NCBI RefSeq assembly: GCF_009769735.1
Contig: NZ_WSRO01000002.1
Location: 6,522,001 to 6,586,000, forward strand
Source of the DNA: Streptomyces sp. BA2
GTDB taxonomy: Bacteria > Actinomycetota > Actinomycetes > Streptomycetales > Streptomycetaceae
Length of the DNA stretch: 64,000 bases
Reading direction: 5' to 3'
Position numbers and translations under genes: made by a program. The number at the start of each line of letters is the position of its first letter. Positions within the stretch are counted from its first letter, which is position 1. The notes beneath the pieces were generated by a model. That model made no database searches. It was not told the DNA's origin and saw only the letters and a program-made list of their open reading frames with translations. Positions 14,535 through 23,000 of the stretch are shown one piece after another.

Positions 14535-16130
14535 ATGACCGTTTTGGACGACACCGCTTCTTCTCCCGACGGCGAGCCCACCGACGCGCGTGGGCGCGTG
14601 GCCGAGCTGCACGCGATCCGTGCCGAGGCACTGCGCGGCCCGAGTGAGAAGGCGACGAAGGCCCAGCACGCCAAGGGCAAGCTGACCGCACGCGAGCGGA
14701 TCGAGCTGCTTTTGGACGCGGGTTCGTTCCAGGAGGTCGAGCAGTTGCGTCGGCACCGGGCGACCGGTTTCGGCCTGGAGGCGAAGAAGCCGTACACGGA
14801 CGGTGTGATCACCGGCTGGGGCACGGTCGAGGGGCGCACGGTCTTCGTGTACGCCCATGACTTCCGCATCTTCGGCGGCGCGCTGGGCGAGGCGCACGCG
14901 ACGAAGATCCACAAGATCATGGACATGGCCATCGCGGCGGGCGCGCCCTTGGTGTCGCTGAACGACGGCGCGGGAGCCCGTATCCAGGAGGGCGTCTCGG
15001 CGCTCGCCGGGTACGGCGGGATCTTCCAGCGCAACACCAAGGCTTCGGGTGTCATCCCGCAGATCTCGGTGATGCTGGGCCCGTGCGCGGGCGGCGCCGC
15101 ATACTCGCCCGCCCTGACGGACTTCGTCTTCATGGTCCGCGAGACCTCGCAGATGTTCATCACCGGCCCGGACGTGGTGCGTGCGGTGACCGGCGAGGAG
15201 ATCTCCCAGAACGGTCTGGGCGGCGCGGACGTGCACGCCGAGACGTCGGGCGTGTGCCACTTCGCGTACGACGACGAGGAGACCTGCCTCGCCGAGGTCC
15301 GCTACCTCATCTCGATGCTGCCCTCGAACAACCGCGAGAACCCGCCCACCCACGAGTCGGACGACCCGGCGGACCGCCGCTCGGACGTCCTGCTCGACCT
15401 GGTCCCGGCGGACGGCAACCGCCCGTACGACATGGCCAAGGTGATCGAGGAGCTCGTCGACGACGGCGACTACCTGGAGGTCCACGAGCGCTGGGCCCGC
15501 AACATCATCTGCGCACTGGCCCGCCTGGACGGCAAGGTGGTGGGCATCGTCGCCAACCAGCCGCAGTCGCTGGCCGGGGTCCTGGACATCGAGGCCTCCG
15601 AGAAGGCGGCCCGCTTCGTCCAGATGTGCGACGCCTTCAACATCCCGATCATCACGCTCCTCGACGTACCCGGCTTCCTGCCGGGCGTGGACCAGGAGCA
15701 CGGCGGGATCATCCGGCACGGCGCGAAGCTCCTGTACGCGTACTGCAACGCCACGGTGCCCCGCATCTCCCTCATCCTGCGCAAGGCGTACGGCGGCGCG
15801 TACATCGTCATGGACAGCCAGTCCATCGGCGCGGACCTGACCTATGCGTGGCCGACGAACGAGATCGCGGTGATGGGCGCCGAGGGCGCCGCCAACGTCA
15901 TCTTCCGTCGGCAGATCGCGGCGGCCGAGGACCCCGAGGCCATGCGGCAGAAGATGGTCAAGGAGTACAAGGCCGAGCTGATGCACCCCTACTACGCCGC
16001 CGAGCGAGGCCTGGTCGACGACGTCATCGACCCCGCCGCCACCCGCGAGGTGCTCATCAGCTCCCTCGCGATGCTCCGCAACAAGCACGCAGATCTGCCG
16101 TCCCGCAAGCACGGCAACCCGCCGCAGTAA
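14535..16130 (+). CDS. accB: Acyl-CoA carboxylase carboxyltransferase (beta) subunit
   Basis: 531 residues, full length for the actinobacterial AccB/PccB/AccD group. Visible motifs: KLTARERIELLLD near residue 50, the first oxyanion hole region LNDGAGARIQEGV near 140, GPCAGGAAYSPALTDF near 180, and the second-half DVPGFLPG and RKAYGGAYIVM. It transfers carboxyl groups from carboxybiotin to acyl-CoA, making malonyl- or methylmalonyl-CoA for fatty acids and polyketides. It is followed 33 bp later by the epsilon subunit gene, which marks the acetyl/propionyl-CoA carboxylase of Streptomyces. The biotinylated alpha subunit is not in the window. ATG start with AAGG upstream. Confidence 0.93.
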   Translation: MTVLDDTASSPDGEPTDARGRVAELHAIRAEALRGPSEKATKAQHAKGKLTARERIELLLDAGSFQEVEQLRRHRATGFGLEAKKPYTDGVITGWGTVEGRTVFVYAHDFRIFGGALGEAHATKIHKIMDMAIAAGAPLVSLNDGAGARIQEGVSALAGYGGIFQRNTKASGVIPQISVMLGPCAGGAAYSPALTDFVFMVRETSQMFITGPDVVRAVTGEEISQNGLGGADVHAETSGVCHFAYDDEETCLAEVRYLISMLPSNNRENPPTHESDDPADRRSDVLLDLVPADGNRPYDMAKVIEELVDDGDYLEVHERWARNIICALARLDGKVVGIVANQPQSLAGVLDIEASEKAARFVQMCDAFNIPIITLLDVPGFLPGVDQEHGGIIRHGAKLLYAYCNATVPRISLILRKAYGGAYIVMDSQSIGADLTYAWPTNEIAVMGAEGAANVIFRRQIAAAEDPEAMRQKMVKEYKAELMHPYYAAERGLVDDVIDPAATREVLISSLAMLRNKHADLPSRKHGNPPQ

Positions 16131-16163
16131 TTCCTGCAGTAGCCCACAAGGAGAACGCTGCAC

Positions 16164-16361
16164 ATGAACACTCCCGACATCCGCGTCGAGAAGGGCCACG
16201 CCGAGCCCGAAGAGGTCGCCGCCATCACGGCGATCCTGCTGGCCCGTAGCGCCGCCGCCACCGCGCAGGCGCCCGCGCCCCGCCGAGGCCGCGACAAGGC
16301 CGGCTGGCGCCGCCTGGAGCGCACCCCGGGCTTCCGCGCCCCGCACAGCTGGCAGGGCTGA
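16164..16361 (+). CDS. accE: Acyl-CoA carboxylase epsilon subunit
   Basis: 65 residues, the usual size. It has the N-terminal helix EPEEVAAITAILLARSAAA and the conserved C-terminal pattern WRRLERTPGFRAPHSWQG. This small subunit is unique to actinobacterial carboxylases and stimulates the beta subunit. AAGGAGAACGCTGCAC precedes the ATG. Same transcript as accB, ending at the terminator at 16384. Confidence 0.93.
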   Translation: MNTPDIRVEKGHAEPEEVAAITAILLARSAAATAQAPAPRRGRDKAGWRRLERTPGFRAPHSWQG

Positions 16362-16383
16362 GCCCCCGCCTCACGGCACCCAA

Positions 16384-16417
16384 CAGGACCCCGCACCACT
16401 CCTGGTGCGGGGCCCTG
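16384..16417 (+). terminator. Terminator after accB-accE
   Basis: CAGGaCCCCGCACCA and TGGTGCGGGGcCCTG form a 15-position stem with one mismatch around a CTCC loop. There is no T-tract, as is usual in Streptomyces. Confidence 0.8.
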
Positions 16418-16512
16418 CTGCGTTCCCCGCAGCGACGGAGCCGTGCCCGCTGCCGTCGCCCTGCACCCGGGAGGGAGTTGGAGCTCCGGCGCCCCGGGGG
16501 CTGAATCGGTGA

Positions 16513-16728
16513 CCGGGGCCGCCCGGTTGTCCTGAGGTTGGCGGTTCCGGGCCGGGTGTAAAGGGCGCTCCGCTGCGCTACGCGTCGGCTGCGCCGATTC
16601 CGCTGCGCTCCACCCTTGACACCCGCCCCTCCACCGCGCGAGGGAAGACGACCGGACGGCCCAAGGGGCGGGACTCTCGACCACTCCCGTCAGACCATCC
16701 CGCTTTCCTGCCGGGTGCGGACTGGTTC
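16513..16728 (+). repeat. Left arm of a large inverted repeat (216 bp)
   Basis: This segment is the reverse complement of 17431-17646 with about nine mismatches by eye and no gaps. The outer 175 bp differ at only three places; most changes are in the inner 40 bp. Arg-rich reading frames predicted here are non-coding by-products. The centre of the whole structure is near 17080. Confidence 0.9.
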
Positions 16729-16782
16729 GTCGAGGGCACCGTCACGGGATGCGGTGCGCGGCTGCCCCGGGAATCGATGCGG

Positions 16783-16823
16783 GTCTCGTCAAGCGTCTGC
16801 CGACCGGATCGTCGGGGGTGGCC
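16783..16823 (+). repeat. 41-bp repeat element, copy A (+), with degenerate copy at 16866
   Basis: It starts GTCTCGTCAAGCGTCTGCCG and ends GGGGGTGGCC. One near-identical copy occurs inverted at 17322-17362 and a truncated one inverted at 17251-17277; a degenerate direct copy is at 16866-16894 (GTCTTGTCAGGCGTCCGCCG). Multiple copies in one interval suggest a mobile or recombinogenic short element. Confidence 0.8.
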
Positions 16824-16952
16824 GGTGGGGGAGAGGGTGCGCGGCTGCATCGGGGAGGGGTGACGGTCTTGTCAGGCGTCCGCCGACCGACCGGCCGATC
16901 GACCGGATGCAGGCAGCGCGGCAGCTTGCGGCTGGCGATGGCCAGTTGCCCC

Positions 16953-16988
16953 GACTGGCCCGAGGGGTGCGACTGGCCCGAGGGGTGC
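16953..16988 (+). repeat. Two 18-bp direct repeats
   Basis: GACTGGCCCGAGGGGTGC occurs twice in a row inside the inverted-repeat region, preceded and followed by partial copies (CCGACTGGCC context and GAGGGG). It has no counterpart in the right half. Confidence 0.85.
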
Positions 16989-17250
16989 GAGGGGTGGGGG
17001 TCCGGCACCTAATTCCGAGAAGGCGCGTTACGTAGCGCGTGCGCCCCCCTTCTGCCAGAACGCAACTTCGCCAAAGTAGGTGCCCCGCCGCCCGGGCTCC
17101 GTCGCCCGGCGCCCCGCGCGTGTGGATTGCAGGAGAATCCCGCTGCCCCCGCCTCCTGCCCGGCGTGTCGTGGGACTTTCTTGCAATCCGTTCAGCGAGC
17201 CACGCGCTAACCCACCCCGCCCGTGACGACCCTCCCATCCGCCCCGAAAG

Positions 17251-17277
17251 ATCCGGTCGGCAGACGCTTGACGAGAC
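17251..17277 (-). repeat. 41-bp repeat element, copy C (truncated, inverted)
   Basis: The first 27 bases of the element (as read on the minus strand) match copy A exactly; the part that would read GTCGGGGGTGGCC is replaced by unrelated sequence. Confidence 0.75.
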
Positions 17278-17321
17278 CGGCACCCCACCACCCCGCGCGA
17301 TCGCGCGCCCCTCCCTCTGGC

Positions 17322-17362
17322 GGCCACCCCCGACGATCCGGTCGGTAGACGCTTGACGAGAC
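17322..17362 (-). repeat. 41-bp repeat element, copy B (inverted)
   Basis: Reverse complement of copy A with one visible change (GTCTACCG for GTCTGCCG). It sits in the right half of the large inverted repeat, in mirror position to copy A, together with the shared flank GAATCGATGC/CGG. Confidence 0.8.
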
Positions 17363-17430
17363 CGGCATCGATTCCCGGAGCGGCTGCGGACCGGGCGCCC
17401 GCCCTTCTCCCCGTGCCGGTCACGCCGGAA

Positions 17431-17646
17431 GAACCAGTCCGCACTCGGCAGGAATGCCGGACGGCCCGACGGGAGTGGTCGAGAGTCTCGCCCCTTGGGC
17501 CGTCCGGTCGTCTTCCCTCGCGCGGTGGAGGGGCGGGTGTCAAGGGTGGAGCGAAGCGGAATCGGCGCAGCCGACGCGTAGCGCAGCGGAGCGCCCTTTA
17601 CTCCCGGCCCGGAACCGCCAACCTCAGGACAACCGGGCGGCCCCGG
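17431..17646 (-). repeat. Right arm of the large inverted repeat (216 bp)
   Basis: Reverse complement of 16513-16728, same length, about nine mismatches. Together the arms enclose 702 bp. If single-stranded, they could form a very long stem; in double-stranded DNA they are a substrate for inversion of the middle part. Confidence 0.9.
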
Positions 17647-17795
17647 CGCCCAAGCAACGCCACCGGTCCGGCGAAGCCCCCGCCCCCCGCCCCCAGGCAG
17701 ACGCGCAGACAGGCAGACGCGAGGGGCCCCGCACCGACCTGACGGTGCGAGGCCCCTCGGAGTACCGGCAAGGACTGCTACTGCTACTGCTACTG

Positions 17796-18380
17796 CTACC
17801 GCAGCCGTGCCATCAGCGCGTGTTCCACGAGCGTGATCAGCGCGCTCTTCGCGTCCGCGCGATGCCGCGCGTCCGTCGTGATGATGGGAGTGTCCGGGCC
17901 GATCTGCAGCGCCTCGCGCACCTCGTCCGGCGTGTACGGCTGGTGGCCGTCGAAGCCGTTGAGGGCGATGACGAAGGGCAGGCCCGAGTTCTCGAAGTAG
18001 TCGACGGCCGGGAAGCAGTCGGCGAGGCGGCGGGTGTCCACGAGGACCACCGCGCCGATCGCGCCGCGGACCAAGTCGTCCCACATGAACCAGAAGCGGT
18101 CCTGCCCCGGCGTACCGAAGAGGTACAGGATCAGGTCCTGGTCCAGGGTGATGCGGCCGAAGTCCATGGCGACCGTGGTGGTCGTCTTGTCCCCGGTGTG
18201 GGTGAGGTCGTCGATGCCCGCGGACGCGGACGTCATGACGGCCTCGGTGCGCAGCGGGTTGATCTCAGAGACCGCCCCGACGAACGTGGTCTTGCCCACG
18301 CCGAAGCCGCCCGCCACCACGATTTTCGCGGAAGTGGTGGAGCGGGCTGTTGCTCCGCCGCTAGAGCTTGCGAAGTCCAC
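17796..18380 (-). CDS. cvnD: Conservon GTPase CvnD (first conservon)
   Basis: 194 residues. Ras-like P-loop GGFGVGKTT near residue 25, switch II GTPGQD near 90, and NGFD in the place of the usual NKxD base-recognition motif. CvnD proteins work with CvnA, CvnB and CvnC as a membrane-associated signalling complex compared with eukaryotic G-protein systems. GTG start at 18380 overlaps the end of cvnC by 20 bp. It is nearly identical to the CvnD of the second conservon (23001). Last gene of its operon. Confidence 0.93.
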   Translation of the reverse strand: MDFASSSGGATARSTTSAKIVVAGGFGVGKTTFVGAVSEINPLRTEAVMTSASAGIDDLTHTGDKTTTTVAMDFGRITLDQDLILYLFGTPGQDRFWFMWDDLVRGAIGAVVLVDTRRLADCFPAVDYFENSGLPFVIALNGFDGHQPYTPDEVREALQIGPDTPIITTDARHRADAKSALITLVEHALMARLR

Positions 18381-18960
18381 TGAGCACCCTTTCGAGCAGT
18401 GTCACGTCTGGCTGGCCGCCGGCGGACTCGTCGCCGCCCGGCTGATGGATGGCGACAAGTCCGGCCTCCGCCAGGTCGGCTACGAGGATCCGGGCGACGC
18501 CGAGGGGGATGGTGAGCAGTGCCGAGATTTCGGCCACTGACTTGATTTCGCGGCACAAGTTGCAGATGCGCTGATGCTCGGGCAACTGGCCCTGCAACTG
18601 GTGCGGTTGGGCGGTGGTGTGCACCAGCGCCTCGATGGCGAGCTGGTAGCGGGGCCTGGTGCGGCCGCCCGTCATGGCGTACGGGCGCACCAGGGGGTTG
18701 CTCGCAGCACCGGCGGGCGCCGGTTCCGGGGCGCGTCGCTGTGGTTGCACTGGCTGGATCCTGGGGGTGTGAGGCTGCTCGTACGGGCTCTGGCGGGGGC
18801 CCGGCTGCTGCGGCTGCTGGTAGGGCCTGCGGTGCTGGCTGGGCGCGGAGGGGAAGTTGTATCGGTTCGGCGCCCCGTCGTGCGGTCCCTGCCCCTGGCC
18901 GTGACCAGGCGACCAGTTGGCCGATGACGAACCGTCCGGGGGTGTTCCTGAGCCTGCCAC
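18361..18960 (-). CDS. cvnC: Conservon protein CvnC (DUF742), with Pro/Gln-rich N-terminus
   Basis: 199 residues. The C-terminal 125 residues are DUF742, with LVRPYAMTGGRTRPRYQLAIE at the domain start, EHQRICNLCREIKSVAEIS and LGVARILVADLAEAG, a winged-helix-like fold. The first 65 residues are Pro, Gln and Ser rich and probably disordered; the second conservon's copy lacks them. The GTG start follows GGAGGAGTAC. Confidence 0.92.
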   Translation of the reverse strand: MAGSGTPPDGSSSANWSPGHGQGQGPHDGAPNRYNFPSAPSQHRRPYQQPQQPGPRQSPYEQPHTPRIQPVQPQRRAPEPAPAGAASNPLVRPYAMTGGRTRPRYQLAIEALVHTTAQPHQLQGQLPEHQRICNLCREIKSVAEISALLTIPLGVARILVADLAEAGLVAIHQPGGDESAGGQPDVTLLERVLSGLRKL

Positions 18961-19053
18961 GTACTCCTCCTCCGACTGTGCCGGGCACCATCATTCTGGA
19001 GCCGCGTCCCGAAACCTTACGGCCACGGGACGCGAAAACGCACCGTACGTCTA

Positions 19054-19476
19054 CTAGTTGAGAAGGCTCCCCTGCAGCTCCGCACGCAGGTCGGGCGTGA
19101 GAACGGTCCCGGCACGGTCGACAAGAAGTGCCATCTCGTACCCAATGAGACCGATGTCCGCATCGGGGTGGGCGAGGACGGCCAGCGAGGAGCCGTCGGA
19201 GATGGACATGAGGAAGAGAAATCCTCGCTCCATCTCCACAACGGTCTGGGTCACGGAACCGCCCTCGAAGATCCGGGAGGCCCCGGCGGTGAGGGAGGTC
19301 AGACCGGATGCGACGGCCGCCAGTTGGTCGGCCCGGTCGCGGGGGAAGCCTTCGGACATCGCCAGAAGGAGTCCGTCGGCGGAGACCACCACCGTGTGGG
19401 ACACCCCAGGGGTGTTGTCCACGAAGTTGGTGATCAACCAGTTCAGGTTCTGCGCCGCCTGGCTCATCGGGCTCAC
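19054..19476 (-). CDS. cvnB: Conservon protein CvnB (roadblock/LC7)
   Basis: 140 residues from GTG 19476, which has GGAG 8 bp upstream and matches the start context of the second copy; an ATG nine bases later is possible. The roadblock fold carries NLNWLITNFVDNTPGVSH, VSADGLLLAMSEGF and LAAVASGLTSLTAGASRIF. Roadblock proteins act as GTPase partners, here for CvnD. The start lies one base after the cvnA stop. Confidence 0.93.
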   Translation of the reverse strand: MSPMSQAAQNLNWLITNFVDNTPGVSHTVVVSADGLLLAMSEGFPRDRADQLAAVASGLTSLTAGASRIFEGGSVTQTVVEMERGFLFLMSISDGSSLAVLAHPDADIGLIGYEMALLVDRAGTVLTPDLRAELQGSLLN

Positions 19477-19477
19477 A

Positions 19478-22400
19478 CTAACGCTCCTGGTTGTAGGTGC
19501 TGTCAGGGCCGAGGCCCTGGCCATTCGTGGTGTCACTGCCTGCGCTGCGTCCCCGCTGGACGCCGCGGCGCAGGTTGCTCAGCCGACCCCGAACGTCCTC
19601 GGGGTCGCGGGAGACCTGAGGGCCGCCCTGTGGGGTCTGTTCCGCCGTGCCCTCGACCAGATTGGCCTTGGGCACCCGCTTCGGGAGACCGGACGGGGTG
19701 ACCCCACCCGCCTTGGGCTCCTTCAGGGACTCGGCGCGCTGCCAGCGGTCGTCGTTGGACGTACGCCAGCTGCTGTCGTCGTTGTTGCCGAACGCGTCGC
19801 CGGTCGGGGCCGGGGCCGGAACGCTGCCGTTGCCGTTCGCACCGGCTCCGCCTCGGCGCGGGAGACCCGCGGCGGTCGTGTCGTGGACTGCGGACGGAGC
19901 CGGCCCGGGACGGTCGAAGCCTACGCGCTCGGCGCCGTTCGCGGGAGCCGCCGGACCAGATTCCGCTTCCGGGGAGTACTCGGCCTGATACGAGCCAGAG
20001 TTGCTCTCGTATCCGTCACGCGTCGGCCAGTCGTCCTGGTGAGAGCGGTCCGGGTAGGCCACGAAGGGCTCGGACACGGCACCCGTACGAGCGGCGTGAT
20101 CGTCGTGACCGGCCTCCGTATAGGGGGCGTCCTGGTAGCCGTCCTGCGCCGGGTAGTACGTCTCGTCGTACGCCGGCTGCACGGCCTGACCCTGGTTGTA
20201 CTCGTCGTACACCGGGGCCTGCTGGTCGTACGCGGGCTCGTAACCGCCCTGCTGCTGGTCGAAGCCCTGCTGCGGGTCCACCTCGTCGCGGAAGAGCGGA
20301 CGGCCGTCACCGGACTGCGCCTGCGCCTCCAGGGCGGCACGCCGCTCCTCACGCATCAGCGAGCGGCCCACGGGGTCGAGATCAGGGGAGTCGACGGCGT
20401 CGCCGTTGTAACGGCTGTCGTCGAAGCCCAGTTCGGCCGCCGTGCGCATCGGCTGGTGGTTGAAGGCGGGCTGCTCCGGGGCCTGCTGCTCCGGCATGAT
20501 CGAGGAGACCGTGAACTCGGACTCGGGCAGCTGGTGTTCGCCACCGCCACCGTGCGTGATCCCGTCCGGGAGCATGACGAGCGAGGTCGTGCCCGCCTGC
20601 TCGCCCGAGGGGCGCAGCTGGACGCGGATGCCGTGCCGGTCGGAGAGGCGGCCGACCACGAACAGACCCATGCGCTGGGAGATCGCGGCGTCCACCGTCG
20701 GCGGGTTGGCCAGCTTGTGGTTGATGTCCGCGAAGTCCTCGGCGGTGAGGCCGATGCCCTTGTCGTGGATCTCGACCATGACGCGGCCGTCGGGAAGACG
20801 GGTCGCGGTGACGCGGACCTTGGTCTGCGGCGAGGAGAACGTGGTGGCGTTCTCCAGGAGCTCGGCGAGCAGGTGCACGAGGTCGGTCACGGCGAGGCCG
20901 TGGATCTCGGCCTCGGGGACGCCGGAGAGCTCGATGCGCTCGTACTGCTCCACCTCGGAGGAGGCGGCGCGCAGGACGTCGACCAGCGGGACCGGCTGGT
21001 CCCAGCGGCGGCCGGGCTCCTCGCCGGAGAGGACCAGGAGGTTCTCGCCGTTGCGTCGCATACGGGTCGCCAGGTGGTCCAGGCGGAAGAGGCTCTCCAG
21101 CTGGTCCGGGTCGGCCTCGTTGTTCTCCAGGTCGGTGATGAGGGTCAGCTGGCCCTCGATCAGGGACTGGTTGCGGCGCGAGAGGTTGGTGAAGATCGCG
21201 TTGATGTTGCCACGGAGCAGTGCCTGCTCGGCGGCGAGCCGCACGGCCTCGCGGTGCACCTGGTCGAAGGCGCGGGCGACCTCGCCGATCTCATCCGTGG
21301 AGTTGATCGGGATGGCCTGTACGCGGGTGTCGACGCGGCCCGGGTCCGTACGCGAGAGCTGGTCGACCAGCATCGGCAGGCGCTGCTCGGCGATGCCGAA
21401 GGCGGCCGTACGCAGCTGGCGCATCGCCTTGGACATCTGGCGGGCCATCATCCCGGCCAGGATGAAGGCGGCGAGCAGGGCGATCACGACGATGGCGCCG
21501 GTGATGTAGGCGTTGCGCTGGGCGTTGGACGCGATGTCCGACGCCTCGGTCACGGCCTTGTCGGCGAGGTCGGACTCGATGGTCCGGTACGCGTCGAACT
21601 TGGCGGACGTGGTCGCCCACCAGGCTTCCTTGGTGACGCCCTTGCCTGCGAGCGTGACGCGGGCGCTGGGCTGCGTGCTCGGCAGCGTCGCGATGGCCGA
21701 GACCATGTCCTCGGGGGACGGCGGCGGGACGAACGTCTTGCCCTGGGCCTTCGCGGCCGCGGCGGCCTGCTTGGCCTGCTTCTCGCCGTCCGCCTTCAGC
21801 TTCTTCTTGGCGGCCTCGAGCTTGGCGACGTCCTCGGGGGTGCCACCGCCCGTGTACTCCTCGATGGCGATGCCCTCGAGGTAGGCGTACGAGGAGAGCG
21901 CGACCTTCTGCTTGCCGAAGCTGCTCGCGGTGGGGCCCGGCTTGACCAGCAGGTGCATGCCGATGGAGCGCTCGAGGGAGAGCGCGGCCTTGGTCAGTGA
22001 GATGGCGTAGACCGTGCGGCCGTAGCTGGTGATGTTTCCGGTGCCCAGACCGAGCTCGTTGGCGAACTCCATCAGGGGGTGCTGGATGGCGACGTAGCCC
22101 TCTTCGGTCTGCGCGCCGGAGAGCTTGGAGGTGTACGCGGCCTGGCGCAGGGACTGGAGGCCCGGCTCCACCTTGTGGAAGCCGTCAAGGCGGCGCTTGA
22201 GGCCTTCCTTCTGCGGCATGTTCTCGGCGGCGGCGTCGAACTCGTCGCCGGCCTTGTCGGTGGCCTTGCGGGCCTTCACGACGGCCGGGTTGTTCTTGTC
22301 GCCGCGCAGCAGCGGGGCGGCGGAGATGTCGCGCTCTTCGATGAGGCGGTTGCCGTAGTTCAGCGAGGCCTGCACGAGGCGGGCCGTGTTCTCGGCGTCC

Positions 22401-22660
22401 TGGGCTTCGCTCCAGGTGTCGATCGAGCCCTTGACCTGGAAGCCGCCCATGACGAGGCCGACGAGCACGGGTATCAGGAGGATCGCGTTCAGGCGGGTCG
22501 GCACGCGCCAGTTGCGCGGGGACATTCTGCCGCCGGTGGGGGCCGGCGGCTCCATGCCCTGCACATCGGTGGGGGACGCCGCTGTGCGCGGCGGCGGGGT
22601 GAAGTTGCCCCGCGTGTCCCGCGTATGCGGCGGTGCGGGGCTCGTCTTGCTTCGCCTCAC
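19478..22660 (-). CDS. cvnA: Conservon sensor CvnA (NIT-HAMP-HATPase)
   Basis: 1060 residues from GTG 22660. After a 50-residue cytoplasmic N-terminus comes a membrane helix (LNAILLIPVLVGLVMGGF), an extracellular nitrate/nitrite-sensing type (NIT) domain, a second helix near 405-430 (YITGAIVVIALLAAFILAGMM), a HAMP-like segment, and an ATPase domain with HLLAELLENATTFS (N box) and DKGIGL (G1 box). The usual phosphoacceptor His motif is not evident, as known for CvnA proteins. The last 350 residues are acidic, Gln/Tyr-rich and disordered. It heads the cvnABCD operon. Confidence 0.92.
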   Translation of the reverse strand: MRRSKTSPAPPHTRDTRGNFTPPPRTAASPTDVQGMEPPAPTGGRMSPRNWRVPTRLNAILLIPVLVGLVMGGFQVKGSIDTWSEAQDAENTARLVQASLNYGNRLIEERDISAAPLLRGDKNNPAVVKARKATDKAGDEFDAAAENMPQKEGLKRRLDGFHKVEPGLQSLRQAAYTSKLSGAQTEEGYVAIQHPLMEFANELGLGTGNITSYGRTVYAISLTKAALSLERSIGMHLLVKPGPTASSFGKQKVALSSYAYLEGIAIEEYTGGGTPEDVAKLEAAKKKLKADGEKQAKQAAAAAKAQGKTFVPPPSPEDMVSAIATLPSTQPSARVTLAGKGVTKEAWWATTSAKFDAYRTIESDLADKAVTEASDIASNAQRNAYITGAIVVIALLAAFILAGMMARQMSKAMRQLRTAAFGIAEQRLPMLVDQLSRTDPGRVDTRVQAIPINSTDEIGEVARAFDQVHREAVRLAAEQALLRGNINAIFTNLSRRNQSLIEGQLTLITDLENNEADPDQLESLFRLDHLATRMRRNGENLLVLSGEEPGRRWDQPVPLVDVLRAASSEVEQYERIELSGVPEAEIHGLAVTDLVHLLAELLENATTFSSPQTKVRVTATRLPDGRVMVEIHDKGIGLTAEDFADINHKLANPPTVDAAISQRMGLFVVGRLSDRHGIRVQLRPSGEQAGTTSLVMLPDGITHGGGGEHQLPESEFTVSSIMPEQQAPEQPAFNHQPMRTAAELGFDDSRYNGDAVDSPDLDPVGRSLMREERRAALEAQAQSGDGRPLFRDEVDPQQGFDQQQGGYEPAYDQQAPVYDEYNQGQAVQPAYDETYYPAQDGYQDAPYTEAGHDDHAARTGAVSEPFVAYPDRSHQDDWPTRDGYESNSGSYQAEYSPEAESGPAAPANGAERVGFDRPGPAPSAVHDTTAAGLPRRGGAGANGNGSVPAPAPTGDAFGNNDDSSWRTSNDDRWQRAESLKEPKAGGVTPSGLPKRVPKANLVEGTAEQTPQGGPQVSRDPEDVRGRLSNLRRGVQRGRSAGSDTTNGQGLGPDSTYNQER

Positions 22661-22831
22661 TCGACCAACAACCTCTCGGCGGCGGGACCTACACCGGTCC
22701 CGCTGTCGTCTCCAAGGCCCGTGCTACTGGGCAGTTCAGCGCATTCCAGCACGTCAGGGGGTCCTCTACCAAACAGTGAGAAGCGCTGGTTCCGAGTGGT
22801 GTAAGCCTCAGATAAAACGGTCAAATAGAGC

Positions 22832-22855
22832 GAGCCCCGCCAAAAGGCGGGGCTC
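22832..22855 (-). terminator. Second terminator after the second conservon
   Basis: GAGCCCCGCC and GGCGGGGCTC form a perfect 10-bp stem around an AAAA/TTTT loop. In the leftward direction it is followed by GCTCTATTTG. Confidence 0.65.
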
Positions 22856-22928
22856 TTGTGCGCACAGCGACACCGGACGACCGCGACGCGTGGCGGCGCC
22901 CGGCGAATTCTCTGTCGAAACGTTATGA

Positions 22929-22969
22929 ACAGAGCGGTCATCCGTGTCAAAGGACACAGACCGCTCTGT
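22929..22969 (-). terminator. Terminator of the second conservon operon
   Basis: ACAGAGCGGTC and GACCGCTCTGT pair over 11 bp, with an inner GTGTC/GACAC stem. It sits 31 bp beyond the cvnD stop in the direction of transcription. Confidence 0.75.
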
Positions 22970-23000
22970 GGAATCTACGGCAACTGCCGTACTGCCTCGT

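Larger units (their letters stand above)
16421..17795. other. Gene-free region between accE and the first conservon
   Basis: About 1.37 kb with no credible gene. It is filled by the 216-bp inverted arms, the 41-bp elements, the 18-bp tandem pair and a short tail. The central part (about 16990-17220) holds no recognisable gene; TTACGTAGCGCG and several GC-rich stems are there. Open frames on both strands are Arg/Pro/Ser-rich and not protein-like. It separates two convergent transcripts (accE rightward, cvnD leftward). Confidence 0.75.
22661..23000. other. Gap between the two conservons
   Basis: 340 bp. It contains the 5' leader hairpin of the first cvnA (GCGGGACC/GGTCCCGC, 22682-22703), two terminator-like hairpins (22832-22855 and 22929-22969) for leftward transcripts, and between 22704 and 22831 presumably the first conservon's promoter, which I cannot place with confidence. 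Confidence 0.6.

Noticed and set aside
16578..18084. Several frames in the inverted-repeat region, including a 431-codon one
   Set aside because: They are Arg/Pro/Ser-rich translations of the repeats, present in mirror form on both strands; likely spurious.
19058..22000. 980-codon plus-strand frame opposite the first conservon
   Set aside because: Same artefact; the minus strand carries clear cvnA and cvnB domains.
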